The translations under genes were made by a program, and so were the position numbers. DNA of 38,374 bases from Caldimicrobium sp. (GTDB lineage: Bacteria > Desulfobacterota > Thermodesulfobacteria > Thermodesulfobacteriales > Thermodesulfobacteriaceae), in contig WYEG01000040.1 of the NCBI GenBank assembly GCA_009903935.1, positions 1-38,374 on the forward strand, given 5' to 3'. A model generated the notes under the pieces. It was not told the origin of the DNA. It saw only the letters and a list, made by a program, of their open reading frames with translations, and did no database searches. Shown here in pieces: positions 31,748-38,374 of the stretch (its first letter is position 1; every line of letters starts with the position of its first letter).

Positions 31748-32749
31748 ATGCAAAGGCTTGATTTTAAAGAGGCGTTATCCCTTTATAAAAACGCTGACCT
31801 CTTTGAGCTCGGCAAGCTTGCTCACAGCTTTAAAGAAAGGCTCCACGGCAAAAATTACTACTACACTATCAATCGGCACATCAACTATACCAATGTCTGC
31901 ATCATGCACTGTAAATTCTGTGCCTATCACTGTTCCAAAGATGATGAAAGAGCCTATGTGCTTGAAATAGATGAGGTCTTAAGAAAGATAAGTGAAAGCC
32001 CAAACCTTAGAGAGGTTCACATCGTAGGTGGTCTAAACCCAGACCTTCCCTACGACTATTATGTTGAGCTTATCTCAGCCATAAGGAAAAACTTTCCAAC
32101 CTTAAGGATCCGAGGCTTTACCTGCGTTGAGGTTGATTTTTTGAGTAAAATTTCTGGAAAGGATGTAGCCGAGGTTTTAACAGACCTTAAAAGGGCAGGG
32201 CTTAATGCCTTGCCTGGTGGTGGGGCTGAGATCTTTTCTGATAGATTAAGAGAGGAGCTTTACCCAGCAAAGATTGACCATAGAAGATGGCTTGAAATTG
32301 CTAAAACTGCCCACAAGCTTGGTCTAAAAAGCAACGCCACCCTTCTTTTTGGTCATTTAGAGACAGAAGAAGAGATCATAGAGCATCTTATTATGCTTAG
32401 GGCTGCCCAGGATGAAACAGGTGGTTTTGAATGCTTTGTGCCCCTTCCTTTTTTGCCTGAAAACACAAAGCTTTCCCATCTTCCGCCTGTTTCCGCTCAA
32501 AAGATTTTAAGAACCTTTGCCATATCTCGCTTAGTCCTTGATAACTTTCCGCACATCAAGTCTTACTGGGTTTTTCTTGGCGTTGGTTTAGGGCAGGTTG
32601 CCCTTCTCTTCGGGGCAGACCATTTCCATGGCACTGTCATCGAGGAAAAGATAAGCGAAAGCCACAAAAGTGAAGTCATCACCAACCTACCCCAAGATGA
32701 GATAGAAAAGCTCATCAAAGAGGTAGGGGGCAACCCAGTTTTGATTTAG
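31748..32749 (+). CDS. mqnE: Aminofutalosine synthase MqnE (radical SAM)
   Basis: A 333-residue radical SAM enzyme that joins the chorismate-derived enolpyruvyl benzoate to adenosine in the futalosine route to menaquinone. The cluster motif is C51-x3-C55-x2-C58 in TNVCIMHCKFCAYHC. Family marks: INRHINYTN, HIVGGLNPDLPYDYY, FTCVEV, LNALPGGGAEIFSDR, NATLLFGHLETEEE, FVPLPFLPENT, NFPHIKSYW. ATG 31748 is preferred to an in-frame TTG at 31742. Other mqn genes are not in the window. A menaquinone-based anaerobic electron chain is implied. Confidence 0.93.
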   Translation: MQRLDFKEALSLYKNADLFELGKLAHSFKERLHGKNYYYTINRHINYTNVCIMHCKFCAYHCSKDDERAYVLEIDEVLRKISESPNLREVHIVGGLNPDLPYDYYVELISAIRKNFPTLRIRGFTCVEVDFLSKISGKDVAEVLTDLKRAGLNALPGGGAEIFSDRLREELYPAKIDHRRWLEIAKTAHKLGLKSNATLLFGHLETEEEIIEHLIMLRAAQDETGGFECFVPLPFLPENTKLSHLPPVSAQKILRTFAISRLVLDNFPHIKSYWVFLGVGLGQVALLFGADHFHGTVIEEKISESHKSEVITNLPQDEIEKLIKEVGGNPVLI

Positions 32750-32750
32750 A

Positions 32751-32779
32751 TTGACATGGAGATGGAACCCAAGTAAAAT
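32751..32779 (+). promoter_or_regulatory. Strong sigma-70 promoter for the ferritin-like gene and lptD
   Basis: A perfect TTGACA (32751-32756) and TAAAAT (32774-32779) are spaced by 17 bases, beginning one base after the mqnE stop. It gives the ferritin-like protein expression independent of mqnE. Confidence 0.7.
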
Positions 32780-32808
32780 AAGCTAAAATATTCCAAAGGA
32801 GGTGTCTT

Positions 32809-33102
32809 ATGCTTTCTAAAATACCCGTTGAGCTTGATAGGATCGATGAGGAGGACCTTGATAAACAGATCCTCCGTTTAGCCATCATGGCTGAGCTTGA
32901 CGCCATAAACCTCTATGAACAGCTTGCCAACATGACAGAGGATGAAAACATCAGAACCATCCTTCTTGATGTGGCAAGAGAAGAGAAGACCCATGTTGGT
33001 GAATTTATGGCTCTTCTCCTAAACTTAGATGAAGAGCAGGTAGAGGAGCTTGAGGCTGGAAAGGAAGAGGTTGAAGAGCTTCTTGAAGAAGAGGAGGAGT
33101 AA
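32809..33102 (+). CDS. Encapsulin-type ferritin-like protein, stand-alone
   Basis: A 97-residue two-helix protein. Iron ligand candidates are E29 and E37 (AIMAELDAINLYEQLA) and E59 with H62 (AREEKTHVGEFMALLLNLD). This is the short ferritin-like domain that, in Pyrococcus and other thermophiles, is fused to or carried inside an encapsulin shell; such domains pair up to make a ferroxidase. The C-terminus (EAGKEEVEELLEEEEE) is very acidic and shows no clear encapsulin-targeting tail. No encapsulin gene lies in the window. AAAGGAGGTG precedes the ATG and a strong promoter lies upstream, so it is probably abundant. It precedes lptD by 11 bases. Confidence 0.82.
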   Translation: MLSKIPVELDRIDEEDLDKQILRLAIMAELDAINLYEQLANMTEDENIRTILLDVAREEKTHVGEFMALLLNLDEEQVEELEAGKEEVEELLEEEEE

Positions 33103-33113
33103 TAAAGCCATCG

Positions 33114-35261
33114 TTGAAAGGGCAAAAAACTTTATCACTCTTTCTTGTTTGCTTCCTTGTTCTTTTATTAAAGATAAATTCTTTATACGCCCTGCCTGCA
33201 TCTTCAAAGATTGAGGTTTCTGCCGATAGGTTTGAAATCCTTGGGCGGGGCGAAAGGCTCCTTGCGGAAGGTAATGTTTTCATAGAAAGTAAAGATTTTT
33301 TTATCCTTGCTGACCAAGCAATCTTTGACCCAAGGCGGGAAATCTTAGTTTTAAAAAGATTCCAAATCCAGGATCTAACGGAAAATGCAAGCTTAAGGGG
33401 GGATTCGGCAACCGTTGACCTTAGGTTTAATCAGTTGGAGAGCGATAGCGTCCTCCTCTTTCTTAAAAAACAAAACATCCGCATAAAAGCCTATGGTTTT
33501 GAGAAGAACGCCTTAAACGAATACAAAGCAGAAAGGGCTATCATTACAAGCTGCGAGCTTGACTGTGAAAAGGAGGAGTTTCCGCCCTGGAGCATAGAGG
33601 TTAAAAACTTTATTTTTGGACCCGACGAGCTTTCTAAATCTGATGCTTCAAAGTTTAGAGCAGGCAAGTTCCCTCTTCTCTATCTTCCTAAGTCTATCCT
33701 CATGCCAAAGGTGAGCCTACCCGTATTGCAGGAGAGAAAGCAAGGGTTCCTTCTTCCGAACATCGCCCAGGGTAATAGACTTGGCTTTGGTTTCCAACTC
33801 CCCTACTTTCTACCCCTTACCGACCAGATAGACTTCACCATATCTCCCCTTTATCTTACGAAACGAGGGCTTCTTTTTGACTTGGAAAACAGAATAACCC
33901 TTACCGAAAACATTAAATCGGTCTTCAACTATCGATACATTGAGGATAGGGAAAAAGGGGAGGGGAACCGCTGGTGGTTAACAGGTAAGGTTGATGTTGG
34001 TTTAAGGGAAAATCTTGATGTGCATCTTGATGTTGACCTTACCTCTGATAAGGTGTTTCTTGATGAATTCAATGTTGGTGAAGGCGGGTTTGACCGAGTA
34101 AAATCTCGTTATCTTGAGACCTTTAGGCGGGATGTTGACGATAAAACTCAGGATTACCGCGCATCAAGCCTTTGGGGGCAGTGGTTTAGAGGTAGCCTCT
34201 ACAGCAGGATTTCAAGCACCTACTACGATTATCATGGTCCTAACGATGAGAAAACAATCCTTCAGCCCTTAGCCAATTTCCATCTAAACATCCTTCCCTT
34301 TGAGTGGCATGCCCTTTTGCCATCCTTTGTCTTTGATTATTACTATTTTTATAGAGAGAAGGACTACTACGGGCATAGGGTTTCGCCAAAGCTTGAATTG
34401 AACTATCCGTTTAAATTTTCCTATCTGCGAAATCTTTTTACCCTTTCCTACACCCAAAACCTTTATTATCTTTCCGAGAGGGGAAATTTTTCGCAGGACA
34501 ATCTCTCAAGCGGTTTTGTTTCTGCCGAGGTTTCTACTTATACCTTGCTTAAAAGGTCTTATTTCTTGCCTTTTGGCGGACCAAGAGATCTTAGCTTTGA
34601 GCATGTGCTTAAGCCCTTTGCCATTCTCCATTATCAGTCAAAACCCTCAAGAAAAGATGTCCCAATATTCGTAGATGAGGATTTGCTAAAGGATAAGACC
34701 TTGGTTTTGGAGTATGGGCTGTGGCAGTTCTTCAACCTTCCTACAAGCTACAATTTTATTGTTGTCAAAGCCTATCAAATCTACGACCTCGAGAAGGCAA
34801 AAAAGAGCGCAACCTCTTTACCCCCTGAGGAGCGAGCCTTCTCCGACCTCTATCTTCAAGTCCTACTTCAAGGGAGGAGAATTAGCGCAAGGTATGACGC
34901 AACCTACAACTTTTACGGTTACGGCTTTAAAAAGCATTATTTTACCATCACGACAAACAAGGTCCTAATCGATAGGCTAAACCTTCAGTATCAAGAGGAT
35001 TCAGCTTGGAAGACAAGGCAAGCTATTTTTGAGGCTTATCATACCTTTTGGCAAAAGTTAGCCCTTCATTTTTACGCCACAAGAAACCTAAAGCTTAACC
35101 AGACCTCCGAGCTTAAGTTTGAGCTTGCTTATCTGCATGATTGCTATCTCCTTGGGTTTGGTTTTACTTCAACGCCAAAGGATACAAGGTTTCATTTTAT
35201 GGTAAACCTTGTAGGGCTTGGCGGCTTAGGAACAAGCTCTTTAGCTCAAAATTATCCTTGA
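33114..35261 (+). CDS. lptD: LptD, LPS-assembly outer-membrane protein
   Basis: A 715-residue outer-membrane protein that inserts LPS into the outer leaflet. The TTG at 33114 is the only suitable start before the signal peptide (LFLVCFLVLLLKINSLYA). Residues about 32-140 form the OstA/LptA-like jellyroll (IEVSADRFEILGRGERLLAE, GNVFIESKD, LRGDSATVDL). A CELDCEKE pair lies near 148, and a large beta-barrel runs from about 200 (YLPKSILMPKVSLPVLQERK, QGFLLPNIAQGNRLGF). It ends convergent with feoB, overlapping by 21 bases. Together with kdsA/C and lptC it shows a true LPS outer membrane. Confidence 0.93.
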   Translation: MKGQKTLSLFLVCFLVLLLKINSLYALPASSKIEVSADRFEILGRGERLLAEGNVFIESKDFFILADQAIFDPRREILVLKRFQIQDLTENASLRGDSATVDLRFNQLESDSVLLFLKKQNIRIKAYGFEKNALNEYKAERAIITSCELDCEKEEFPPWSIEVKNFIFGPDELSKSDASKFRAGKFPLLYLPKSILMPKVSLPVLQERKQGFLLPNIAQGNRLGFGFQLPYFLPLTDQIDFTISPLYLTKRGLLFDLENRITLTENIKSVFNYRYIEDREKGEGNRWWLTGKVDVGLRENLDVHLDVDLTSDKVFLDEFNVGEGGFDRVKSRYLETFRRDVDDKTQDYRASSLWGQWFRGSLYSRISSTYYDYHGPNDEKTILQPLANFHLNILPFEWHALLPSFVFDYYYFYREKDYYGHRVSPKLELNYPFKFSYLRNLFTLSYTQNLYYLSERGNFSQDNLSSGFVSAEVSTYTLLKRSYFLPFGGPRDLSFEHVLKPFAILHYQSKPSRKDVPIFVDEDLLKDKTLVLEYGLWQFFNLPTSYNFIVVKAYQIYDLEKAKKSATSLPPEERAFSDLYLQVLLQGRRISARYDATYNFYGYGFKKHYFTITTNKVLIDRLNLQYQEDSAWKTRQAIFEAYHTFWQKLALHFYATRNLKLNQTSELKFELAYLHDCYLLGFGFTSTPKDTRFHFMVNLVGLGGLGTSSLAQNYP

Positions 35262-37205
35262 AAATTGATAAGTAAGGGTAGAAAGTATGTAGGCTAAAAA
35301 TAAGCTGTAGAAAAAGTAAAGAAGAGCGTAGCTCTTTCCTGCTTCTTTCCAAATAGTTGCAAGAGTTGCCATGCAAGACATGTATACAAGGATGAAAACC
35401 AAGAAAGACAGCGCTTGAGGAGGTTGAAATAGTCCCTTTATCTTTTCTTTAATAGTTTGCTTTTCTTCGTCTTCTTTATCCTCGTTAGAAAAAACAGTAG
35501 GATAGGGGTTAATAAGGGAGATTAAGCCTTTTTTAAAAGCTTCTACAAATCTCCTCCCCTGTTCTTGGGCTTTGCTCTTCCAGTCAAAGTGTTCCACCTT
35601 TTCTTCTTTTTCTTCCTCGACGATGACGCCAAGGGTGGAAATGATGGCTTCTCTCGCTAAAAAGGCTGGGATCAAGCTTGTTCCTATCCTCCAGTCATCC
35701 AAGCCAAGCGGTGCAAAGATGTAGGAGACGGCTTTTCCCACCCTTGCAGCGTAGGTATTTTCTAAATTTTTTTCTCCTAAGGGTAGGTTTAAAAGCAGCC
35801 ATATCACCACTGATATGGCAAAAATTATCGTTCCAGCTCTGAAAAGAAAGCTTTTAAGATGGAGCCAAACGATGCGAAATAGCATTTTTGCTGAGGGCAA
35901 ACGATAGGGTGGTAGGTCCATCACAAAATGAGAAAGTTCTTTTTTGTATAAAGTTTTTTGTAGGATTAAGCCGGTCAAAACCGCCACAAAAATTCCCAAC
36001 ATGTAGAGACAAAAGACGATTAAAACAGGGTTTTTAAAGAAGAGGCTTGCAAAAAAAGAGAATACAACGAGCCTTGCACTGCAAGACATAAAGGGTATCA
36101 TAGCCATCACGATCAATCTATCCTTAGGGTCAGGAAGGACCCTTAAGGCAAGGATGGCAGGAACATTGCAGCCAAACCCAAGGAGTAAAGGAATAACGCT
36201 ATGTCCGTGAAGCCCAATTCTATGAGTAAACCTATCCATAAGGAAGGCAACGCGGGGGAGATAGCCAGAGGTCTCTAAAAGAGTGATAAAAAGAAACATC
36301 AAAAAGACTGTCGGAACAAAGGTAAGAACTGTTCCAACTCCACCGATTACCGCGCTCCCAAAAAACTGCACCAAAAAGTCCGAAAGGCCGGAACGGCTCA
36401 AAAGGGAAGATAGCCCCTTACCCAAAAAATCCGAAAAAAAGCTGTCAAGAAAATCAACAAAAGGAGAAGAAAGGTCAAACACCGTCTTAAAAACAAGATA
36501 GTAAATCAAAAAAAGGAAGAAGATGCCAAAAACTGGGTGCAACAGAAGATTATCAAGAAAATCCGAAATGTTTCTTTGGGTAATAAGCCTTTTACGTAAG
36601 ACCTCTTGAGCTAAACCTTGAGCTAAGCTTGCATAATCAAAGTTTAAAGGTTCAGCACCGCTTACGATCTGAACAGGAATTCTTGAGAGGGTAGGGACTA
36701 AGTTTTTCTCATGGGCGATAAGGATAGCCTCAAGGAGCTCATCTGTTCCTTTTCCTGTTCTTCCTATGGTTTTGACAACCGGTACTTTTAAGATTTCAGA
36801 AAGTCTTGCCTCATCTATCTTTATGCCTAAAGCCTCGGCTTCATCAGCCATGTTGAGGGCAATTACCATCGGTTTTTTTAGCTGAGCAAGCTGAAGAGTA
36901 AGATAAAGGTCCCTTTCAAGCTTTGGGCTTTCAACCACATTAAGGATGAGGTCGTAGTCCCCTTGTTTTAGATAATCTACCGCCACCTTTTCATCTAAAG
37001 ATGTGTAAAATTCTAAAGTGTAGATGCCTGGGATGTCCACAAACTCAATTTCATAGCCTTGAAAAATGGTCCGCCCTTTCTTTTTTTCAACCGTAACCCC
37101 TGGGAAATTACCAATAGTTAAAGCTGTCCCGCAAAGATGATTGAGAAGACTTGTTTTGCCAACATTTGGGTTGCCTGCTAAGACGACGCGAATTTTTTCC
37201 ATCAT
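35241..37205 (-). CDS. feoB: FeoB, ferrous iron transporter
   Basis: A 654-residue membrane protein. The N-terminal G domain has G1 GNPNVGKTSL (11-20), FPGVTVEKKKGR, G3 DIPGIY, and G4 NMADEA. Gate regions and about eight or nine helices follow (GIFFLFLIYYLVFKTVFDLS, LGFGCNVPAILALR with the conserved GCNVPA, SCSARLVVFSF). Length is slightly shorter than E. coli FeoB (773). It follows the fur-feoA fusion by 14 bases in one operon, so iron uptake and its regulator are transcribed together. There is no separate feoA; the FeoA domain is in the neighbour. Confidence 0.96.
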   Translation of the reverse strand: MMEKIRVVLAGNPNVGKTSLLNHLCGTALTIGNFPGVTVEKKKGRTIFQGYEIEFVDIPGIYTLEFYTSLDEKVAVDYLKQGDYDLILNVVESPKLERDLYLTLQLAQLKKPMVIALNMADEAEALGIKIDEARLSEILKVPVVKTIGRTGKGTDELLEAILIAHEKNLVPTLSRIPVQIVSGAEPLNFDYASLAQGLAQEVLRKRLITQRNISDFLDNLLLHPVFGIFFLFLIYYLVFKTVFDLSSPFVDFLDSFFSDFLGKGLSSLLSRSGLSDFLVQFFGSAVIGGVGTVLTFVPTVFLMFLFITLLETSGYLPRVAFLMDRFTHRIGLHGHSVIPLLLGFGCNVPAILALRVLPDPKDRLIVMAMIPFMSCSARLVVFSFFASLFFKNPVLIVFCLYMLGIFVAVLTGLILQKTLYKKELSHFVMDLPPYRLPSAKMLFRIVWLHLKSFLFRAGTIIFAISVVIWLLLNLPLGEKNLENTYAARVGKAVSYIFAPLGLDDWRIGTSLIPAFLAREAIISTLGVIVEEEKEEKVEHFDWKSKAQEQGRRFVEAFKKGLISLINPYPTVFSNEDKEDEEKQTIKEKIKGLFQPPQALSFLVFILVYMSCMATLATIWKEAGKSYALLYFFYSLFLAYILSTLTYQFSRIILS

Positions 37206-37219
37206 TCCAATGGATATTT

Positions 37220-38032
37220 TTAAAGTTTAGATAAAAGCTTAATCAAAAAATTCCGGGGACAACCCTTTTCATCCTTTATTTGGCAAGCATCATCCTTATC
37301 TTTTAAAGGACAGGGTTCTTGCAGAGCTTCCTCTCCGTTGATAAGTTCGCAAGGTAAATCCTCGGTAACCTTTTCCGTCCTTACGATTTTAACCGGTATC
37401 TTGCTTGCAAGCTCCTTGTTTATGACGATTCGGGAGTTTCCAATTTCAACGAGTATTGTTCGACCACAGACCTGAAGCACCTTTAAGAGCTCCCCTTTTC
37501 TTAAACCCATGGCTATGAGCTTTTTACACATCACATCCGTGGGTAAATCAAGGACTTCAACAACCTTACCCTTTTCTACCATATCGAGGGTGGTGGTTTC
37601 GGCCTTTTGACAAGTCTCGCATATACCAAAGGATTCCAAGTGATGGGTAAGTAGCTTAAATCCCTTTTCAGCCTCCTTTGTTCGAATTAGGCGTTCAAGC
37701 TCAGGGTCGATGATTTCCTCAACTTTTCCACATCGCAAACAAAGGAAATGAAGATGTGGAGCTTTGTTTATCATTACTTCATAATGCGAGTGCCCATCTT
37801 GCCGATACACTTCTTGAATGTATCCAGCTTCGATGAATAAGGGAATGCTTCTATAGATGGAGGGCTTAGAAATTTTTTTGTTCTTTTGTCTTAGCCGTTG
37901 ATATAACTCCTCTACATCAAAGTGCCCATGAATGCTAAGAATTTCCTCAAGTATTTCTTCTCTTTCTGAGGTATATTTTAGCCCTTTTTTCCGAATAAAC
38001 TCCCTGAAGTTTTTTAAAATTTCTTCATGCAT
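37220..38032 (-). CDS. Fur-family repressor fused to a FeoA domain, with Cys-rich tail
   Basis: A 270-residue protein from ATG 38032 (a TTG at 38047 adds five). Numbered from the TTG, the Fur part (7-148) has winged-helix KKGLKYTSEREEILEEILS, then SKPSIYRSIPLF, metal residues H40, H42, H86, H88 (GHSHYE), H98, H100 (HLHFLC), and two zinc CxxC pairs (C103/C106, C143/C146). A FeoA-type SH3-like domain (about 153-225; KGKVVEVLDLPTDVMCKKLI, AMGLRKGELLKVL, GNSRIVINKELA) follows directly. The last 50 residues carry C233, C246, C255 and C263. It precedes feoB and probably represses this operon when iron is plentiful; the FeoA half may contact FeoB or modulate sensing. Confidence 0.92.
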   Translation of the reverse strand: MHEEILKNFREFIRKKGLKYTSEREEILEEILSIHGHFDVEELYQRLRQKNKKISKPSIYRSIPLFIEAGYIQEVYRQDGHSHYEVMINKAPHLHFLCLRCGKVEEIIDPELERLIRTKEAEKGFKLLTHHLESFGICETCQKAETTTLDMVEKGKVVEVLDLPTDVMCKKLIAMGLRKGELLKVLQVCGRTILVEIGNSRIVINKELASKIPVKIVRTEKVTEDLPCELINGEEALQEPCPLKDKDDACQIKDEKGCPRNFLIKLLSKL

Positions 38033-38055
38033 TATAAATTTTTGCAACTGATATT

Positions 38056-38111
38056 CAATTAAATAAATTTTCTATAACAAATTAAATTAATTCTCTATAA
38101 GAATTTGTCAA
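38056..38111 (-). promoter_or_regulatory. fur-feoA-feoB promoter with two tandem operator-like repeats
   Basis: On the minus strand TTGACA (38106-38111) is followed by two abutting direct repeats: copy 1 at 38078-38100 (23 bases) and copy 2 at 38056-38077 (22 bases). Both begin TTATAGA and end ATTTAATT(T)G, with one extra T in copy 1 and two substitutions. They cover the expected -10 and start region, the classic position for repressor sites. The sequence does not look like a canonical Fur box. Confidence 0.55.
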
Positions 38112-38134
38112 GAGGATATGGGAGATGTTTAAAA

Positions 38135-38374
38135 AAGTCCCCTACTCCGTCATGGCGAGCGTCCTGCTCCGTCGTGCCGAGCGTTAGCGAGGCATCCCTC
38201 ACTTCGTTCGGGATGACGCTTCATGAGGAGACCCCTCGCTTGCGCTCGGGGCGACAAAAAAGTAGGCTCGAGGCGAGAGCCCTTTTCTGTCGTTTCGAGC
38301 GAAGCGAGAAATCTCCACACCCTGTCATGCCCCTCCCCCTGTAGTGCCAAGAGTAGCGAGGCATCCCTCACTTC
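38135..38374. repeat. GC-rich dispersed palindromic repeat, copy 5 (runs off the window)
   Basis: Contains GTCATGGCGAGCG, CGTGCCGAGCGTTAGCGAGG then CATCCCTCACTTCGTTCGGG, CCTCGCTTGCGCTCGGGGCG, TTTCGAGCGAAGCGAGAAAT, and again GAGTAGCGAGGCATCCCTCA at the end. At least two successive units are present, the last cut off by the window edge. It lies upstream of the fur-feoA promoter. Open frames on both strands here are artefacts. Confidence 0.8.

Noticed and set aside
38105-38371. Open frames upstream of fur-feoA
   Set aside because: Repeat-derived products of copy 5.
1-38374. CRISPR array
   Set aside because: The repeated sequences are irregularly spaced palindromic mosaics without constant repeats and unique spacers; no cas gene is present.

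Overview
The window looks like chromosome of a thermophilic, anaerobic, Gram-negative bacterium, most likely of the Thermodesulfobacteria type. This assignment is inferred from gene content and protein style, not from a marker gene. It rests on an outer membrane with lipopolysaccharide genes (kdsA, kdsC, lptC-like, lptD), two beta-barrel porins, the futalosine menaquinone route (mqnE), ferrous iron uptake (feoB), a small c-type cytochrome, and proteins rich in Lys and Glu.

Layout. Positions 1-8.7 kb hold four units: a DUF2892 / Cys-rich PAS sensor kinase / cutA operon (minus strand), a complete cbiM-N-Q-O cobalt or nickel uptake operon (plus), a carD / PIN-TRAM pair (minus), and a ferritin. 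Between them lie GC-rich palindromic dispersed repeats. Positions 9-16.5 kb carry an AlgE-like porin, a wrecked MFS transporter gene, an AT-rich Mg2+-type P-type ATPase, a second decayed ORF, and an overlapping EAL phosphodiesterase / photolyase pair. Positions 16.5-20 kb form an AT-rich accessory scar ending at the 3' end of a tRNA-Ser(CGA) gene. It contains a phage-like decayed ORF, small secreted proteins (two with the signal peptide thrown out of frame at the same A7 tract), a truncated tyrosine-recombinase N-terminus and a fragment resembling a phage capsid protein.

Positions 20-25.3 kb hold a monoheme cytochrome with a Pro/Ala/Lys tail, then a tight minus-strand operon kdsA-kdsC-lptC-radC-ispH-tadA in which IspH is fused to a large membrane domain. 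Positions 25.3-31.4 kb hold an ArsA-type ATPase with a small helical partner, a putative metalloprotease followed by uvrC, a strong terminator, and a DUF3373 porin. Positions 31.7-38.1 kb hold mqnE, a stand-alone encapsulin-type ferritin-like protein with its own promoter, lptD, and the convergent feoB with an unusual Fur-FeoA fusion regulator.

Metal handling recurs: Co/Ni import, Mg-type ATPase, CutA, ferritin, ferritin-like protein, Fur-FeoA and FeoB. The candidates most worth following up are the Fur-FeoA fusion with its tandem operator-like repeats, the IspH-membrane fusion, the duplicated A7-disrupted secreted genes, and the phage/integrase scar at tRNA-Ser. I found no CRISPR array, rRNA or intact insertion sequence.
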